Assembly (NCBI GenBank): GCA_016784945.1
Contig: JADHTP010000010.1
Span: 1-28,321 of the forward strand
Reading direction: 5' to 3'
Source: Deltaproteobacteria bacterium
GTDB taxonomy: Bacteria; Myxococcota_A; UBA9042; DTJE01
Length of the DNA stretch: 28,321 nt
Part shown: in pieces, positions 15,189-22,859 of the stretch
Layout: every line of letters starts with the position of its first letter
Position numbering within the stretch: position 1 is the stretch's first letter
Made by a program: the position numbers and the translations under genes
Notes under the pieces: model-generated
What the model was told of the DNA's origin: nothing
Seen by the model: only the letters and a program-made list of their open reading frames with translations
Database searches by the model: none

Positions 15189-15971
15189 CTATGAACGGTC
15201 GTATTCCACTAGGGCGGCCGTGATGTTGTCGAACCCGCCGGCGTCCATGGCGGCGTCGATGAGCCACCGGCAACGATCTTCCAGGGTCCCGTCACTCTTC
15301 AGGATCTGTCGGATATCATGGTCTTCCACCATGTCGGTCAGTCCGTCCGAGCACAGGAGATAGATGTCGCAGGGTCTCGCCCGCCTCTTGAAGAACTCCA
15401 GGTCCGCCCGTTCCTTCAGACCGAGCGCCTTCATGATCACGTTGCGGTACGGAAAGGAACGGGCGTCGGCCGGCCGGATCATCTGTAACCGGATGTATTC
15501 GTTCACCAGGGAATGGTCCTCGGTGAGTTGGGTCAGGCGGCCGGAGCGGAATCGATAGACCCGGCTGTCACCGGAGTAGACGATGAAGACCGTGGTGCCA
15601 TAGAAAAGGGTGGCCACCGCCGTGGTCCCCATTCCCTTGAAGGCCTCGCTCTGCATGGCCGTGTTGACGATCAGCTTGTTGGCGTATTCCACGGAAGCCA
15701 CGAGGTCGATTTCCCGGCGGTGGCTCACACCGTGCAACTCCCTGACCTGGTCGATGAGATCCTGCCTGGCATCGGGCGCCAGGTGACCGGTGAACCACTC
15801 CTTGACGGCGTCGATGCACAGGTTGGCCGCCACGTCGCCGCGCTGGTGCCCCCCCATCCCGTCCGCCACCACGAAGAGGTCCTTTTCGGGCATGACGAGG
15901 AATGCATCCTCGTTGCGCTGACGGACGCGTCCTACCGAAGTGTTCGCGCAACCCGTGGTCAGACCAGCCAT
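15189..15971 (-). CDS. PP2C-type Ser/Thr protein phosphatase (Stp1/PrpC-like)
   Basis: A 260-residue cytoplasmic metal-dependent phosphatase that dephosphorylates Ser/Thr on proteins, usually opposing Hanks-type kinases. All core motifs are present: RQRNEDAF (E21, D22), VADGMGGH (D37), GMGTT (113-117), SGDSRVYR (D135), CSDGLTDMV (D209, D213) and the final FDNIT (D248). The segment 77-107 between motifs is somewhat longer than in PrpC. It is the last gene of the nudix-tldD operon: the tldD stop TAG directly abuts this ATG, and AGAGGT lies just upstream. A receptor-like Ser/Thr kinase lies 2.6 kb away (18532-20640) and is a plausible counterpart. It converges on the YkgJ-type gene with a 21-bp gap. 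Confidence 0.95.
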   Translation of the reverse strand: MAGLTTGCANTSVGRVRQRNEDAFLVMPEKDLFVVADGMGGHQRGDVAANLCIDAVKEWFTGHLAPDARQDLIDQVRELHGVSHRREIDLVASVEYANKLIVNTAMQSEAFKGMGTTAVATLFYGTTVFIVYSGDSRVYRFRSGRLTQLTEDHSLVNEYIRLQMIRPADARSFPYRNVIMKALGLKERADLEFFKRRARPCDIYLLCSDGLTDMVEDHDIRQILKSDGTLEDRCRWLIDAAMDAGGFDNITAALVEYDRS

Positions 15972-17693
15972 CTACCTCTCTTGCCGGGCCTCCACACTTG
16001 CCGAACAGGGTGGAGGCAGAATGGGCTTCCTTTCCTTGCCTTCCTGGGACCTCTGCAACTCGATTTCGGCGAAGAGCATTTCCGGGGCCACGGTGGACAC
16101 CGGCACGGAACCGGATTCGGCCCCGCAGTAGCCGTTGAAGACGCCGTATCGTTTGGAGGTGGCCACGATCTTGCTGATGGATGACAGGGGCGTTCCCACG
16201 ATCTCCACGCCCCGGATGAGTTCCTTCTCTCCGGTCTTCGCATCGATCCGGTACGCCACCTTCGGAACCCCTTTGAACGCCTGGTACCCGTAGGAACTGG
16301 TGTTCGTCGATCCACCCGCGATGGTGTCTATAATAAGCCCATATGGCTTGCCCTGCCTACGAACCTCCTCCAGCAGCATTTTTTCGAGCCGCCGGGAGGA
16401 CACGGGCCGAGTGCCCCGGATGATCAGGTTGCCCATCCGCCCCACCGGTCTCTGGAAGCCGTCAGACCGTCCGTGACCGTTTGATTTGTCAATACCTTCA
16501 ATGGGTTTTCTGGACAGCAGGAATCCCTTCAACACGCCATTCTCCACGAGGAACGCGGGCCTGGCCGAAACCCCCTCGTCATCGGACCGGTAGTGCCCGT
16601 TCAGGGGAATGCCGTCCCATTGCTTCAAGGTGGGATCGTCCTTCACGTCGATGAAGTCGGGGAGTATCCGCTGGTCCAGGCGCCCCTTGAAGGTCCGCCC
16701 CTCCTCGTCGTCATCCTGTCGCTGTCCTTCCAGCCGGTGGCCCACGGTTTCGTGAAAGAAGACCCCGGTGGCCTCCGGTGACATGAGCACCGGGACCGTG
16801 GCGGGATCCAGCACCCGGGCATCGCGCATCCTGACCAGCCGACCGGCCATTTCGCGAGCCTTTTTTTCCACCATCTTCGTGGATGGCAGGTCCGACTGGG
16901 ACCGCACGTAGAAGCTGATCGCGTCCTGCAGGAGCCGACCGTCGTCCGCCCGCGTCACCGCCGTGACGAAAACCAGGTAGTAGTCATCCACGGTCTTGAC
17001 CACCGTGCCCTCGGTGTTCACGAAATAGCGCGTCAACCGCGTGGCCGACACCTCCACGGAGGAATCGAAGATCTCCGGAAAGTCCAGCAGGGCGCCAGAG
17101 AGCTGTCGCACGGCCTCTTCCCACTGGGCCTTGTCGAACTCCAGGGGTTTCGGGTTCTCCACCAGGCGCACCGGATCCTCACGGGTCATGCTGGACACGG
17201 TCCGCTTCCGGGGTTCATTGACCTGCTTGCCCTTGACCTTCAGGAACGAAACCAGGGCCCCCTTGTACTTGTAGTCGGTCAGGAGCCACAGGACACGCCG
17301 CAGTGCCGTGGCAGACTCTTCCAACGGTGCCAGGTTGTTGGGGATGAACTTCTGCCCCGAACTGAAGAAGGCCTCGCCGTCCTCGGAGGAATCCATGGCA
17401 TAGTCGCCCACCCGCACGTCGACCTGGATAAACCGGTTCTGGTAACGATTGCTCTGGAACAGGGCGCCGGACTTGCCGCTGACGTATTGCCTGTCGGAAT
17501 CCCTGATCGAATAGGAAATGAAATAGGCCGGTTCGTAGTCGTCCATGCGCAGGGCGTCGCGGTTACGGGCGAGTTCCTGCTCCATGGCGCCCAGCACCCA
17601 GTCGTCCACCGGCTCGCCCGCCGTGGCGGACAGGGGCGCCAGAACCGCCAGAATGCTGATCGGTACCCAGGTGAGACGGTCAGTCAACGACAC
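15972..17693 (-). CDS. Exported TldD/PmbA-type metalloprotease
   Basis: A 573-residue TldD-family protease, about 90 residues longer than cytoplasmic TldD. The zinc motif HETVGH (H314, E315, H319) matches the family HExxxH, and NGYCGAESGSVPVS supplies the cysteine ligand (C523). The central TldD fold spans about 40-545. The oddity is an N-terminal signal peptide (hydrophobic 8-23, likely cut after ATAG near 26), which would send it to the periplasm or surface. TldD/TldE in E. coli act in the cytoplasm on microcin B17 and CcdA. No TldE/PmbA partner is adjacent. The GTG at 17693 is chosen because GAGG lies 7 bases upstream; it overlaps the nudix gene by 10 bases. Confidence 0.88.
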   Translation of the reverse strand: MSLTDRLTWVPISILAVLAPLSATAGEPVDDWVLGAMEQELARNRDALRMDDYEPAYFISYSIRDSDRQYVSGKSGALFQSNRYQNRFIQVDVRVGDYAMDSSEDGEAFFSSGQKFIPNNLAPLEESATALRRVLWLLTDYKYKGALVSFLKVKGKQVNEPRKRTVSSMTREDPVRLVENPKPLEFDKAQWEEAVRQLSGALLDFPEIFDSSVEVSATRLTRYFVNTEGTVVKTVDDYYLVFVTAVTRADDGRLLQDAISFYVRSQSDLPSTKMVEKKAREMAGRLVRMRDARVLDPATVPVLMSPEATGVFFHETVGHRLEGQRQDDDEEGRTFKGRLDQRILPDFIDVKDDPTLKQWDGIPLNGHYRSDDEGVSARPAFLVENGVLKGFLLSRKPIEGIDKSNGHGRSDGFQRPVGRMGNLIIRGTRPVSSRRLEKMLLEEVRRQGKPYGLIIDTIAGGSTNTSSYGYQAFKGVPKVAYRIDAKTGEKELIRGVEIVGTPLSSISKIVATSKRYGVFNGYCGAESGSVPVSTVAPEMLFAEIELQRSQEGKERKPILPPPCSASVEARQER

Positions 17694-18103
17694 CCTTCGA
17701 CCTCGTCGGAGACTCCGGTCAACAGGGCGATGGCGGCCTCGTCGGCCGGGGGGAACCTGTACTGTGCCAGGTCTTCCATGACCACCCATTTGAAGTCAGC
17801 CACGTAGAGCGGCTTCAGGTCATCGTTCACCAGGCGGCATCGGTAGGCCCTGAAATCCACGCTGAATCCTTCGTAGCAGTGCACCCTGCGCTCGAGGAGG
17901 TCATCCACCTCGACCTGGGCGTTCAACTCCTCTTTCATTTCACGTCTCAGGGCGGTGGAATCATCCTCCCCGGGCTCCACCTTGCCGCCGGGAAACTCCC
18001 AGTACAGGGGAAAGACGGCGTGGGCGTGGCGCTGGGAAATCAGGTAGAGGCCGTCGCGCTCGACCACGGCGGCAACCACATTGATCAACTTGTCCGATTG
18101 CAC
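17684..18103 (-). CDS. MutT-like nudix hydrolase
   Basis: A 139-residue nudix hydrolase, the size of MutT. The nudix box spans 40-62: GGKVEPGE, then seven residues, then REMKEEL. It is preceded by YWEFPGG, as in the 8-oxo-dGTP/CTP pyrophosphohydrolase group. The likely role is removal of oxidised nucleotides or related diphosphates; the exact substrate is not decidable. The start is GTG at 18103 with GGGAGG 6 bases upstream; an upstream ATG in the frame lacks a site. It is the first gene of the operon nudix, tldD, PP2C, and its end overlaps the tldD start. No clear promoter is seen in 18104-18241. Confidence 0.9.
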   Translation of the reverse strand: MQSDKLINVVAAVVERDGLYLISQRHAHAVFPLYWEFPGGKVEPGEDDSTALRREMKEELNAQVEVDDLLERRVHCYEGFSVDFRAYRCRLVNDDLKPLYVADFKWVVMEDLAQYRFPPADEAAIALLTGVSDEVEGCR

Positions 18104-18241
18104 CGCTAGCCTCCCGGGACGCCGATCAGTCGTGATCAACGGGAAGGATCCGTGACCGCACCCCGTAAGCATGGGAGCACGCGCAGTGCCCACAGGACAC
18201 CGGGGATCGGTTCACGGACGACGATCCATTAGAGCGAGGCC

Positions 18242-18439
18242 CTACTTGGCCGCGCCGAGAGTGGATTCGCAGGCTTCCTTCGGCATGCCCATCTCCACCT
18301 TTTCGGTGAACATGGTGCACAGCTTCTCGTTCTTCTTCTGTTCACAGTAGTGCTTGACCAGCTTTTCACAGGGGTTGCCCCCGCAGCCGACCGCACCGAT
18401 TGCCATGAAGGCCAGAATTGCCAAAAACACTCGCTTCAT
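18242..18439 (-). CDS. Small Cys-rich lipoprotein
   Basis: A 65-residue predicted lipoprotein. It begins MKRVF, has a hydrophobic core and a lipobox-like AVGC with lipidated Cys at 19 followed by GGN. The mature part of 47 residues has four further Cys (24, 33, 42, 59) spaced 8, 8 and 16 residues apart, likely two disulfides, and alternating Lys/Glu helices. It resembles small lipoproteins of unknown function common in Myxococcota-type genomes. ATG 18439 has GAGG 5 bases upstream; an earlier ATG in frame would bury the signal peptide. It has its own strong promoter. Confidence 0.8.
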   Translation of the reverse strand: MKRVFLAILAFMAIGAVGCGGNPCEKLVKHYCEQKKNEKLCTMFTEKVEMGMPKEACESTLGAAK

Positions 18440-18466
18440 CTCATCCTCACTTATGGCTCCCGCGCG

Positions 18467-18495
18467 ATTGTCCAATCCCGCTGTTCCGTTGTCAA
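18467..18495 (-). promoter_or_regulatory. Strong predicted sigma70-type promoter of the small lipoprotein gene
   Basis: On the minus strand, a perfect TTGACA (18495-18490) and GACAAT (18472-18467, 4 of 6) are spaced exactly 17 bp. Transcription would begin near 18460, leaving about 20 bases with GAGG before ATG 18439. Confidence 0.6.
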
Positions 18496-18513
18496 CCGCA
18501 ACGGACCACGGTC

Positions 18514-18530
18514 GTCACGGCGCTCGTGAC
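18514..18530 (-). terminator. Hairpin directly after the kinase stop codon
   Basis: GTCACG (18514-18519) and CGTGAC (18525-18530) form a 6-bp stem with a 5-base loop, starting 1 base after the kinase stop. There is no T-tract, so intrinsic termination is doubtful. Confidence 0.25.
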
Positions 18531-18531
18531 G

Positions 18532-20640
18532 TCACATATCAACGACCCGAGAGGTCGTACTTCCCTTGTCCACGGTAATGGTGATGGTCTTGGTCGCCGT
18601 CTCGTTCTTCAACTTGAAGACCTGACGGCCCACCGGGAACTCCCGCCGACGGAGCGGCGTGGTGCCGACCTTCACACCCTTGTGATAGACGTGGGCCCAC
18701 GGACGGGCGTTGATGGTCACGAACCCCGTGGCCGTCGGGACCGGCTTCGGCTTTGGCCTGGGTTTGACCACCCGCGGCCTGGCCAGCGAGATCGCAATCA
18801 ACTCTTCTGGAACGGTCACCTCGTAGCTCTTGCGATGGGTCCTGAATCCCGAGGCCATGGCCTCCACGAAGAGCCGGTCCCCCACCTCGAACCGGTCCGC
18901 CAGGACCCTCTTCCCGTCCTTGGGCTGAACGATTCTCCCGTCCACGCGCACCCGGGCCTTCGCTGGGGACACCTCCAGGGTGACCACGGCGGCCTGGACT
19001 GCCGCGGGTTTCAACGCGTCCTTTCCCGCGGTGGCGACCTGACCTCCGTCCACCGATGACACATCGGGAACCGCGGCCACGGCCGGGACGTCCGGGACCA
19101 TGGCGGGACCTGTGTCAGGGGTCACCACGACGGGAACGCCTGACGACCCCGGATCGGTCCTGACCGGTGTGGGAATTGACTCGACCGGGGATTCGCCAAA
19201 CAAGGCCTCCGAGTCTCCGAAGGCCATGACCCCGTAGAAGCCGCCGATGCCCAGGGCCACACCCACCAGCACGAAGAAGAGCCACATGGCGGCACGGGAC
19301 GCCCGCCCGGCACGCACGTCGGTCCTGGACGCGGCCCACCTTTTTAGGTTACCCGTGGACCGCAGGTCGTCCCCCGTGTCCGTCAGCACGGCCCGTACTT
19401 CCGACTCGGGAAGGGCCACCGTGGGCGCGGATTCCACCCCGCCGGCCGCGTCGTACTCCTCTTCAACTGTTTCGTACGCCGCGAGGACCTCTTCCAGTTC
19501 CTCTTTCAGCAGGCCCACCGGCACCGTGGTGGGCGGACTCCCATCGGAGACGTCGATGGCGAGGGTTTCAGCCTCGGGTTCCGGGGCCTGCCTCGGCGTG
19601 ATTTCCCTGTCTTCGGACAGCAGTTCCGTGCCCGCTTCGGAGGACGGTGCCGACTTGGCCTCGGCCGCCATTTTCGGTGTGGGCTTCGAGTCATTCCCCT
19701 GTTCCCCGCCGTCGGCCTCGAGCAGGCGCCGCATGTACGATGCGAGGTCCAGCTCGTCCCGGCCGGAGGCCTGCTTGAACACGAAGTTCTGGAGGTCCTT
19801 CTCCAGGGCGGCCAGGTTGGCGTAGCGTTCCTTCGGGTCCTTGCGAAGGCCTTTGAGAATGATGGCGTCCAGTTCCCGCGGGACGCTCTTGCGGAAAAGG
19901 GACGGCGGCGGCACGCTCTGATTCAGAACGTTGTTCAGGATCTCGAAATCCGAATCGCCTTCGAACAGGCGCTTGTAGGTCAGCATCTCCCAGGTCACGG
20001 TGCACAGGGCAAACAGGTCCGACCGGGGATCCAGGGGTTTCCCCTTGGCCTGCTCGGGAGACATGTACGCGCACTTGCCCTTGACGGTCCCGGCACGTGT
20101 CTTGGTGGAACGGGCCGCCGCCTTGGCGATCCCGAAATCGGCCAGTTTCACGTCGCCGCCCAGGGAAATCATGATGTTGTGGGGGCTCACGTCCCGATGG
20201 ATGATGTTGAGGGGTTCGCCCTCGTCACTCTTGCGGGTGTGGGCGTAATGGAGGCCCGACGCAATATGGGCCACCGCGTGGGCCGTCATCAGGGGGGTCA
20301 TGGCCAGGTCGGCCTTGGTCCCAAGGTCGATGATCCGGCGAAGGTCACGCCCGTCGATGTACTCCATGGCAATGTAGTAGGCATCGTCCTGCATGTCGAA
20401 GTCGATGACCTGGACGATGGAAGCGTGATGAAGGGCAGCGGCGATGCGGGCTTCGTCGATGAACATGCTGACGAAGGCCTCGTCCTCCGTGTAGGACGGC
20501 AGGATCCTCTTGATGACCACGGTGCGCTGGAAACCTTCGGCCCCCAGGTACTTGGCCAGGAAGACCTCGGCCATGCCGCCCACGGCGAGTTTTCTCAGCA
20601 GTACGTATTTTCCGAAAGTCTGCGGCAGGTCGAGCGCCAT
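18532..20640 (-). CDS. Transmembrane Hanks-type Ser/Thr protein kinase with PEGA-like extracytoplasmic region
   Basis: A 702-residue receptor-like kinase. The kinase domain spans about 10-290: glycine loop AVGGMAEV (19-26), VIK lysine K44, helix-C glutamate E63, catalytic HRDVSPHN (148-155) with D150, DFG 168-170 and activation-segment MSPEQAKG (193-200). HRDVSPHN replaces HRDLKPEN and is frequent in myxobacterial kinases. An acidic juxtamembrane linker (310-430) precedes one transmembrane helix (about 451-474). Outside are a Pro/Val-rich stretch and two PEGA-like domains, about 551-620 and 638-702, the second with the typical VTINARPWAHVYHKG pattern. PEGA domains are thought to bind envelope ligands. 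ATG 20640 gives a short N-terminus before the kinase; ATG 20655 is possible. The PP2C phosphatase nearby may oppose it. Confidence 0.93.
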   Translation of the reverse strand: MALDLPQTFGKYVLLRKLAVGGMAEVFLAKYLGAEGFQRTVVIKRILPSYTEDEAFVSMFIDEARIAAALHHASIVQVIDFDMQDDAYYIAMEYIDGRDLRRIIDLGTKADLAMTPLMTAHAVAHIASGLHYAHTRKSDEGEPLNIIHRDVSPHNIMISLGGDVKLADFGIAKAAARSTKTRAGTVKGKCAYMSPEQAKGKPLDPRSDLFALCTVTWEMLTYKRLFEGDSDFEILNNVLNQSVPPPSLFRKSVPRELDAIILKGLRKDPKERYANLAALEKDLQNFVFKQASGRDELDLASYMRRLLEADGGEQGNDSKPTPKMAAEAKSAPSSEAGTELLSEDREITPRQAPEPEAETLAIDVSDGSPPTTVPVGLLKEELEEVLAAYETVEEEYDAAGGVESAPTVALPESEVRAVLTDTGDDLRSTGNLKRWAASRTDVRAGRASRAAMWLFFVLVGVALGIGGFYGVMAFGDSEALFGESPVESIPTPVRTDPGSSGVPVVVTPDTGPAMVPDVPAVAAVPDVSSVDGGQVATAGKDALKPAAVQAAVVTLEVSPAKARVRVDGRIVQPKDGKRVLADRFEVGDRLFVEAMASGFRTHRKSYEVTVPEELIAISLARPRVVKPRPKPKPVPTATGFVTINARPWAHVYHKGVKVGTTPLRRREFPVGRQVFKLKNETATKTITITVDKGSTTSRVVDM

Positions 20641-20665
20641 GGGACCATCCACCATTGCCGGCAGC

Positions 20666-20695
20666 AGTATAGCACCGTAGCGCATGCCCTTGAAA
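20666..20695 (-). promoter_or_regulatory. Possible promoter of the kinase gene
   Basis: On the minus strand, TATACT (20671-20666, 5 of 6) is preceded after 18 bp by TTTCAA (20695-20690), a weak -35. If used, the leader before ATG 20640 is about 20 bases and ATG 20655 would be nearly leaderless, which favours 20640. Confidence 0.35.
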
Positions 20696-20711
20696 GCTGG
20701 CGGGAGGGGCG

Positions 20712-20746
20712 TCAACCGTCGATCGTCGATAGTCGATCGTCAATCG
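20712..20746. repeat. Degenerate heptamer repeat, locus B
   Basis: Five consecutive 7-bp units: TCAACCG, TCGATCG, TCGATAG, TCGATCG, TCAATCG. It lies between the kinase gene and the end of the Trp/Tyr-rich protein gene. Its complement has the form CGATnGA, like locus A. Confidence 0.65.
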
Positions 20747-20777
20747 CTTTCAGAGGAAACCGTGACCCGACCGGAAC

Positions 20778-22709
20778 TTACCGGCGGCGGCCCGGGCGTC
20801 CCTGATGGTTCGATGAGCCACGGTCAGGGCGGTCCATGGTCGGACGGGATCGTGGGGGGGACTGAACCCGGCGCGAGCGTTCGGGCTTCTTCGGGCGCCG
20901 GGCCTTCTTCGGGGCCTTGTAGGCCGGAGCCGGTTTCGACACGGACCGTTTCGGGGGCGGCGTCGATCGTCCCTTGATCGCCCTGCCTCTGGCTTTCGGC
21001 GCGGGCGCAGGGGCCGAACGGCGGACCTTCTTCACGGCCCCGGGGGAACGGTCGGCCTTTCGGGCGGGCGCCTCGTGTCGCGTGGTCGCGGGCGGTCGAC
21101 CGGAGGACCGATCCTCGTGGGGACGAAGCCTGGTTGAGGGGGAGGGCTTCTTCGTGTCCATCCGACTGGGCCGCCCCTGGAAGTCATAGAGCGATTTCCC
21201 ACCACGGGCACCCTCGTCACGCACCTTGCGGGACTCGGCCCGGGATCCCTTGCGGCTCAGGGCGGGGTCCACGTTCAAACCGTGATCCCGGGGTTCCCAG
21301 GCCACGGATCGGTCCCGGGACTTCCGACTGGTCCGCGGCCGCGCGGCCGGTCCCCTGCGGGCAGTCCCACCGCCATCGCGGATCAGCCTCCCGCGGTCCC
21401 TGTCGGCCTTGGCGCCGACGGTGCGGTCCGGGGTCCTCTGGGTCACGTCCCTGTAGCGGTCGGGCATCTCGCGCCCCGCCCCTTCAGGCTCCATCCAGGA
21501 CTTCATGCCGCGGCGCCCCTTGCTGTCGTCCCAGGCCGGGAGCATCTTCACTTCGTCGGGCCGTGAACCGATCCGGTCGGCAATGAACATCCGCCCCGCA
21601 GCCGGCACCTTGCCGCCGCCGGGAACCGGGCCCACGTGGCCTTTCTTCACGGCGTCATTGAAGGCCTTGTTGGACGCCACGGGGTCAGTCACCATCACCC
21701 TTGACATGTCCGCCTTGTGGTTTCCAGGGAAATGGAGATTCCCACCGGACGATCCCGCATGGGCCTTGTGTCTTTTACCCGGCTTGTAGAAGTTCTCATA
21801 GGCCACCATGGTCAGGCCCGGGTGGAACGCCAGGCGACCCTTCCGGCCGAGGCGCTGGCCCACCCACAGTCCGGTCCAGAATCCATCGTTGTACCCGTCC
21901 GCGTACCCGTGACGATACCCGTTGTACCAGCCCGGATCGAAGGGATACCAGCCGATCCACGTGGGGCCATGGAAGAAGCTGACCACCGCCGGCCTCCAGT
22001 GGCAGGCGGACTCCGGGATCCAGACCCAGCCGTACAGCACGCTGTGGCGCCAATGGCCGCAGTGATCCGTCACGTAACCCCAGGGGTCGTAGGAATTCCA
22101 GGTCCATCCGTGGACGGACCAGTACCAGTGACCGTGCCGGTAGGGCGCCCAGTCATCGCCGTGGTGCAGGGGGACGAAGACCAGTGTTCCACCCACCATC
22201 ACCCAGTGCCCCAGCCCGTTCAGATAGGTGTCCCAGTAGGGCCGCTCGGACCGATCACGGACGTAGGTGTTGACGAGGGTCACCGAATCGAAGCCGGTGC
22301 CCCAGCGCAGCCTGGCCGTCACCCGCATGCCCGCGGGGGCGTCCCGGGGCACATAGAAATTGATCCCGTAGTCCGTGACCTCGAAATAGAGGCTGTCCGC
22401 GCATCCCTCCTCGGGATCGCACCGGTCGCCGCCCATTTCGGCCACCGACCAGATGAAGTCCTCCACGGGACGGAAGGCGAATTCCGGTTCGCCGTCCGCG
22501 TTCCTCCAGACCTCGTCCGCGGTGAGGGACACCACCTGTCCGGGCCTCACGGGGATTTCCCCGATCCGCACGTCGGCATCGAGGACGCCATCCGCCGCCA
22601 CGATTCGCACGATCTGGGCCGTGGCCGGACCGGCGATGACCAGGACGGTCGCCACCGTCATCAAGCCCGACACCATCAAAGAAGTCGAATGCCTTTTCAT
22701 GGGACACAT
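20778..22709 (-). CDS. Secreted Trp/Tyr/Gly-rich (DUF6600-like) protein with long basic tail
   Basis: A 643-residue exported protein. The signal peptide has a hydrophobic core at about 11-30 and likely cleavage after ATAQ near 32. Residues about 33-150 form a beta-rich domain with two Cys in DRCDPEEGC. Residues about 155-300 are extremely rich in Trp, Tyr, His and Gly (GHWVMVGG, YRHGHWYWS, GWTWNSYDPWG, HCGHWRHS, WIGWYPFDPGW), resembling the YXWGXW/DUF6600 type of envelope protein. From about 340 to the end the chain is Arg/Lys/Ser/Pro-rich with no predicted fold. Function is unknown; a cell-wall or nucleic-acid-binding exported tail is possible. ATG 22709 has GGAG 8 bases upstream; ATG 22700 (MKRH) is nearly as good and gives a more usual signal peptide. 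It is divergent from the sugar cassette. Confidence 0.8.
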   Translation of the reverse strand: MCPMKRHSTSLMVSGLMTVATVLVIAGPATAQIVRIVAADGVLDADVRIGEIPVRPGQVVSLTADEVWRNADGEPEFAFRPVEDFIWSVAEMGGDRCDPEEGCADSLYFEVTDYGINFYVPRDAPAGMRVTARLRWGTGFDSVTLVNTYVRDRSERPYWDTYLNGLGHWVMVGGTLVFVPLHHGDDWAPYRHGHWYWSVHGWTWNSYDPWGYVTDHCGHWRHSVLYGWVWIPESACHWRPAVVSFFHGPTWIGWYPFDPGWYNGYRHGYADGYNDGFWTGLWVGQRLGRKGRLAFHPGLTMVAYENFYKPGKRHKAHAGSSGGNLHFPGNHKADMSRVMVTDPVASNKAFNDAVKKGHVGPVPGGGKVPAAGRMFIADRIGSRPDEVKMLPAWDDSKGRRGMKSWMEPEGAGREMPDRYRDVTQRTPDRTVGAKADRDRGRLIRDGGGTARRGPAARPRTSRKSRDRSVAWEPRDHGLNVDPALSRKGSRAESRKVRDEGARGGKSLYDFQGRPSRMDTKKPSPSTRLRPHEDRSSGRPPATTRHEAPARKADRSPGAVKKVRRSAPAPAPKARGRAIKGRSTPPPKRSVSKPAPAYKAPKKARRPKKPERSRRVQSPPRSRPTMDRPDRGSSNHQGRPGRRR

Positions 22710-22788
22710 CCCGAGGTCTCCATGGGCTTCGACGTCAATGGTAACGTTTTATTCGAAACGGATCAGCCGTGGTTCATCCCCGTTCCCA

Positions 22789-22830
22789 CGTTCCGCGATC
22801 ATCGTTCAACGTTGGACGATCCACGCTGAA
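22789..22830. repeat. Degenerate heptamer repeat, locus C
   Basis: Six consecutive 7-bp units: CGTTCCG, CGATCAT, CGTTCAA, CGTTGGA, CGATCCA, CGCTGAA. A further CGTTCCC lies one base out of phase at 22781. It sits in the divergent intergenic region and overlaps the possible -35 of the flavoprotein gene. Confidence 0.55.
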
Positions 22831-22841
22831 CCAAGTACAAT
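22812..22841 (+). promoter_or_regulatory. Possible promoter of the sugar cassette
   Basis: TACAAT (22836-22841, 5 of 6) is preceded after 18 bp by TTGGAC (22812-22817, 3 of 6), which lies inside heptamer locus C. Transcription would begin near 22848, just ahead of GGAGG at 22852-22856 and ATG 22860, so the leader would be very short. Confidence 0.35.
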
Positions 22842-22859
22842 TCGCCGGCCGGGAGGACC

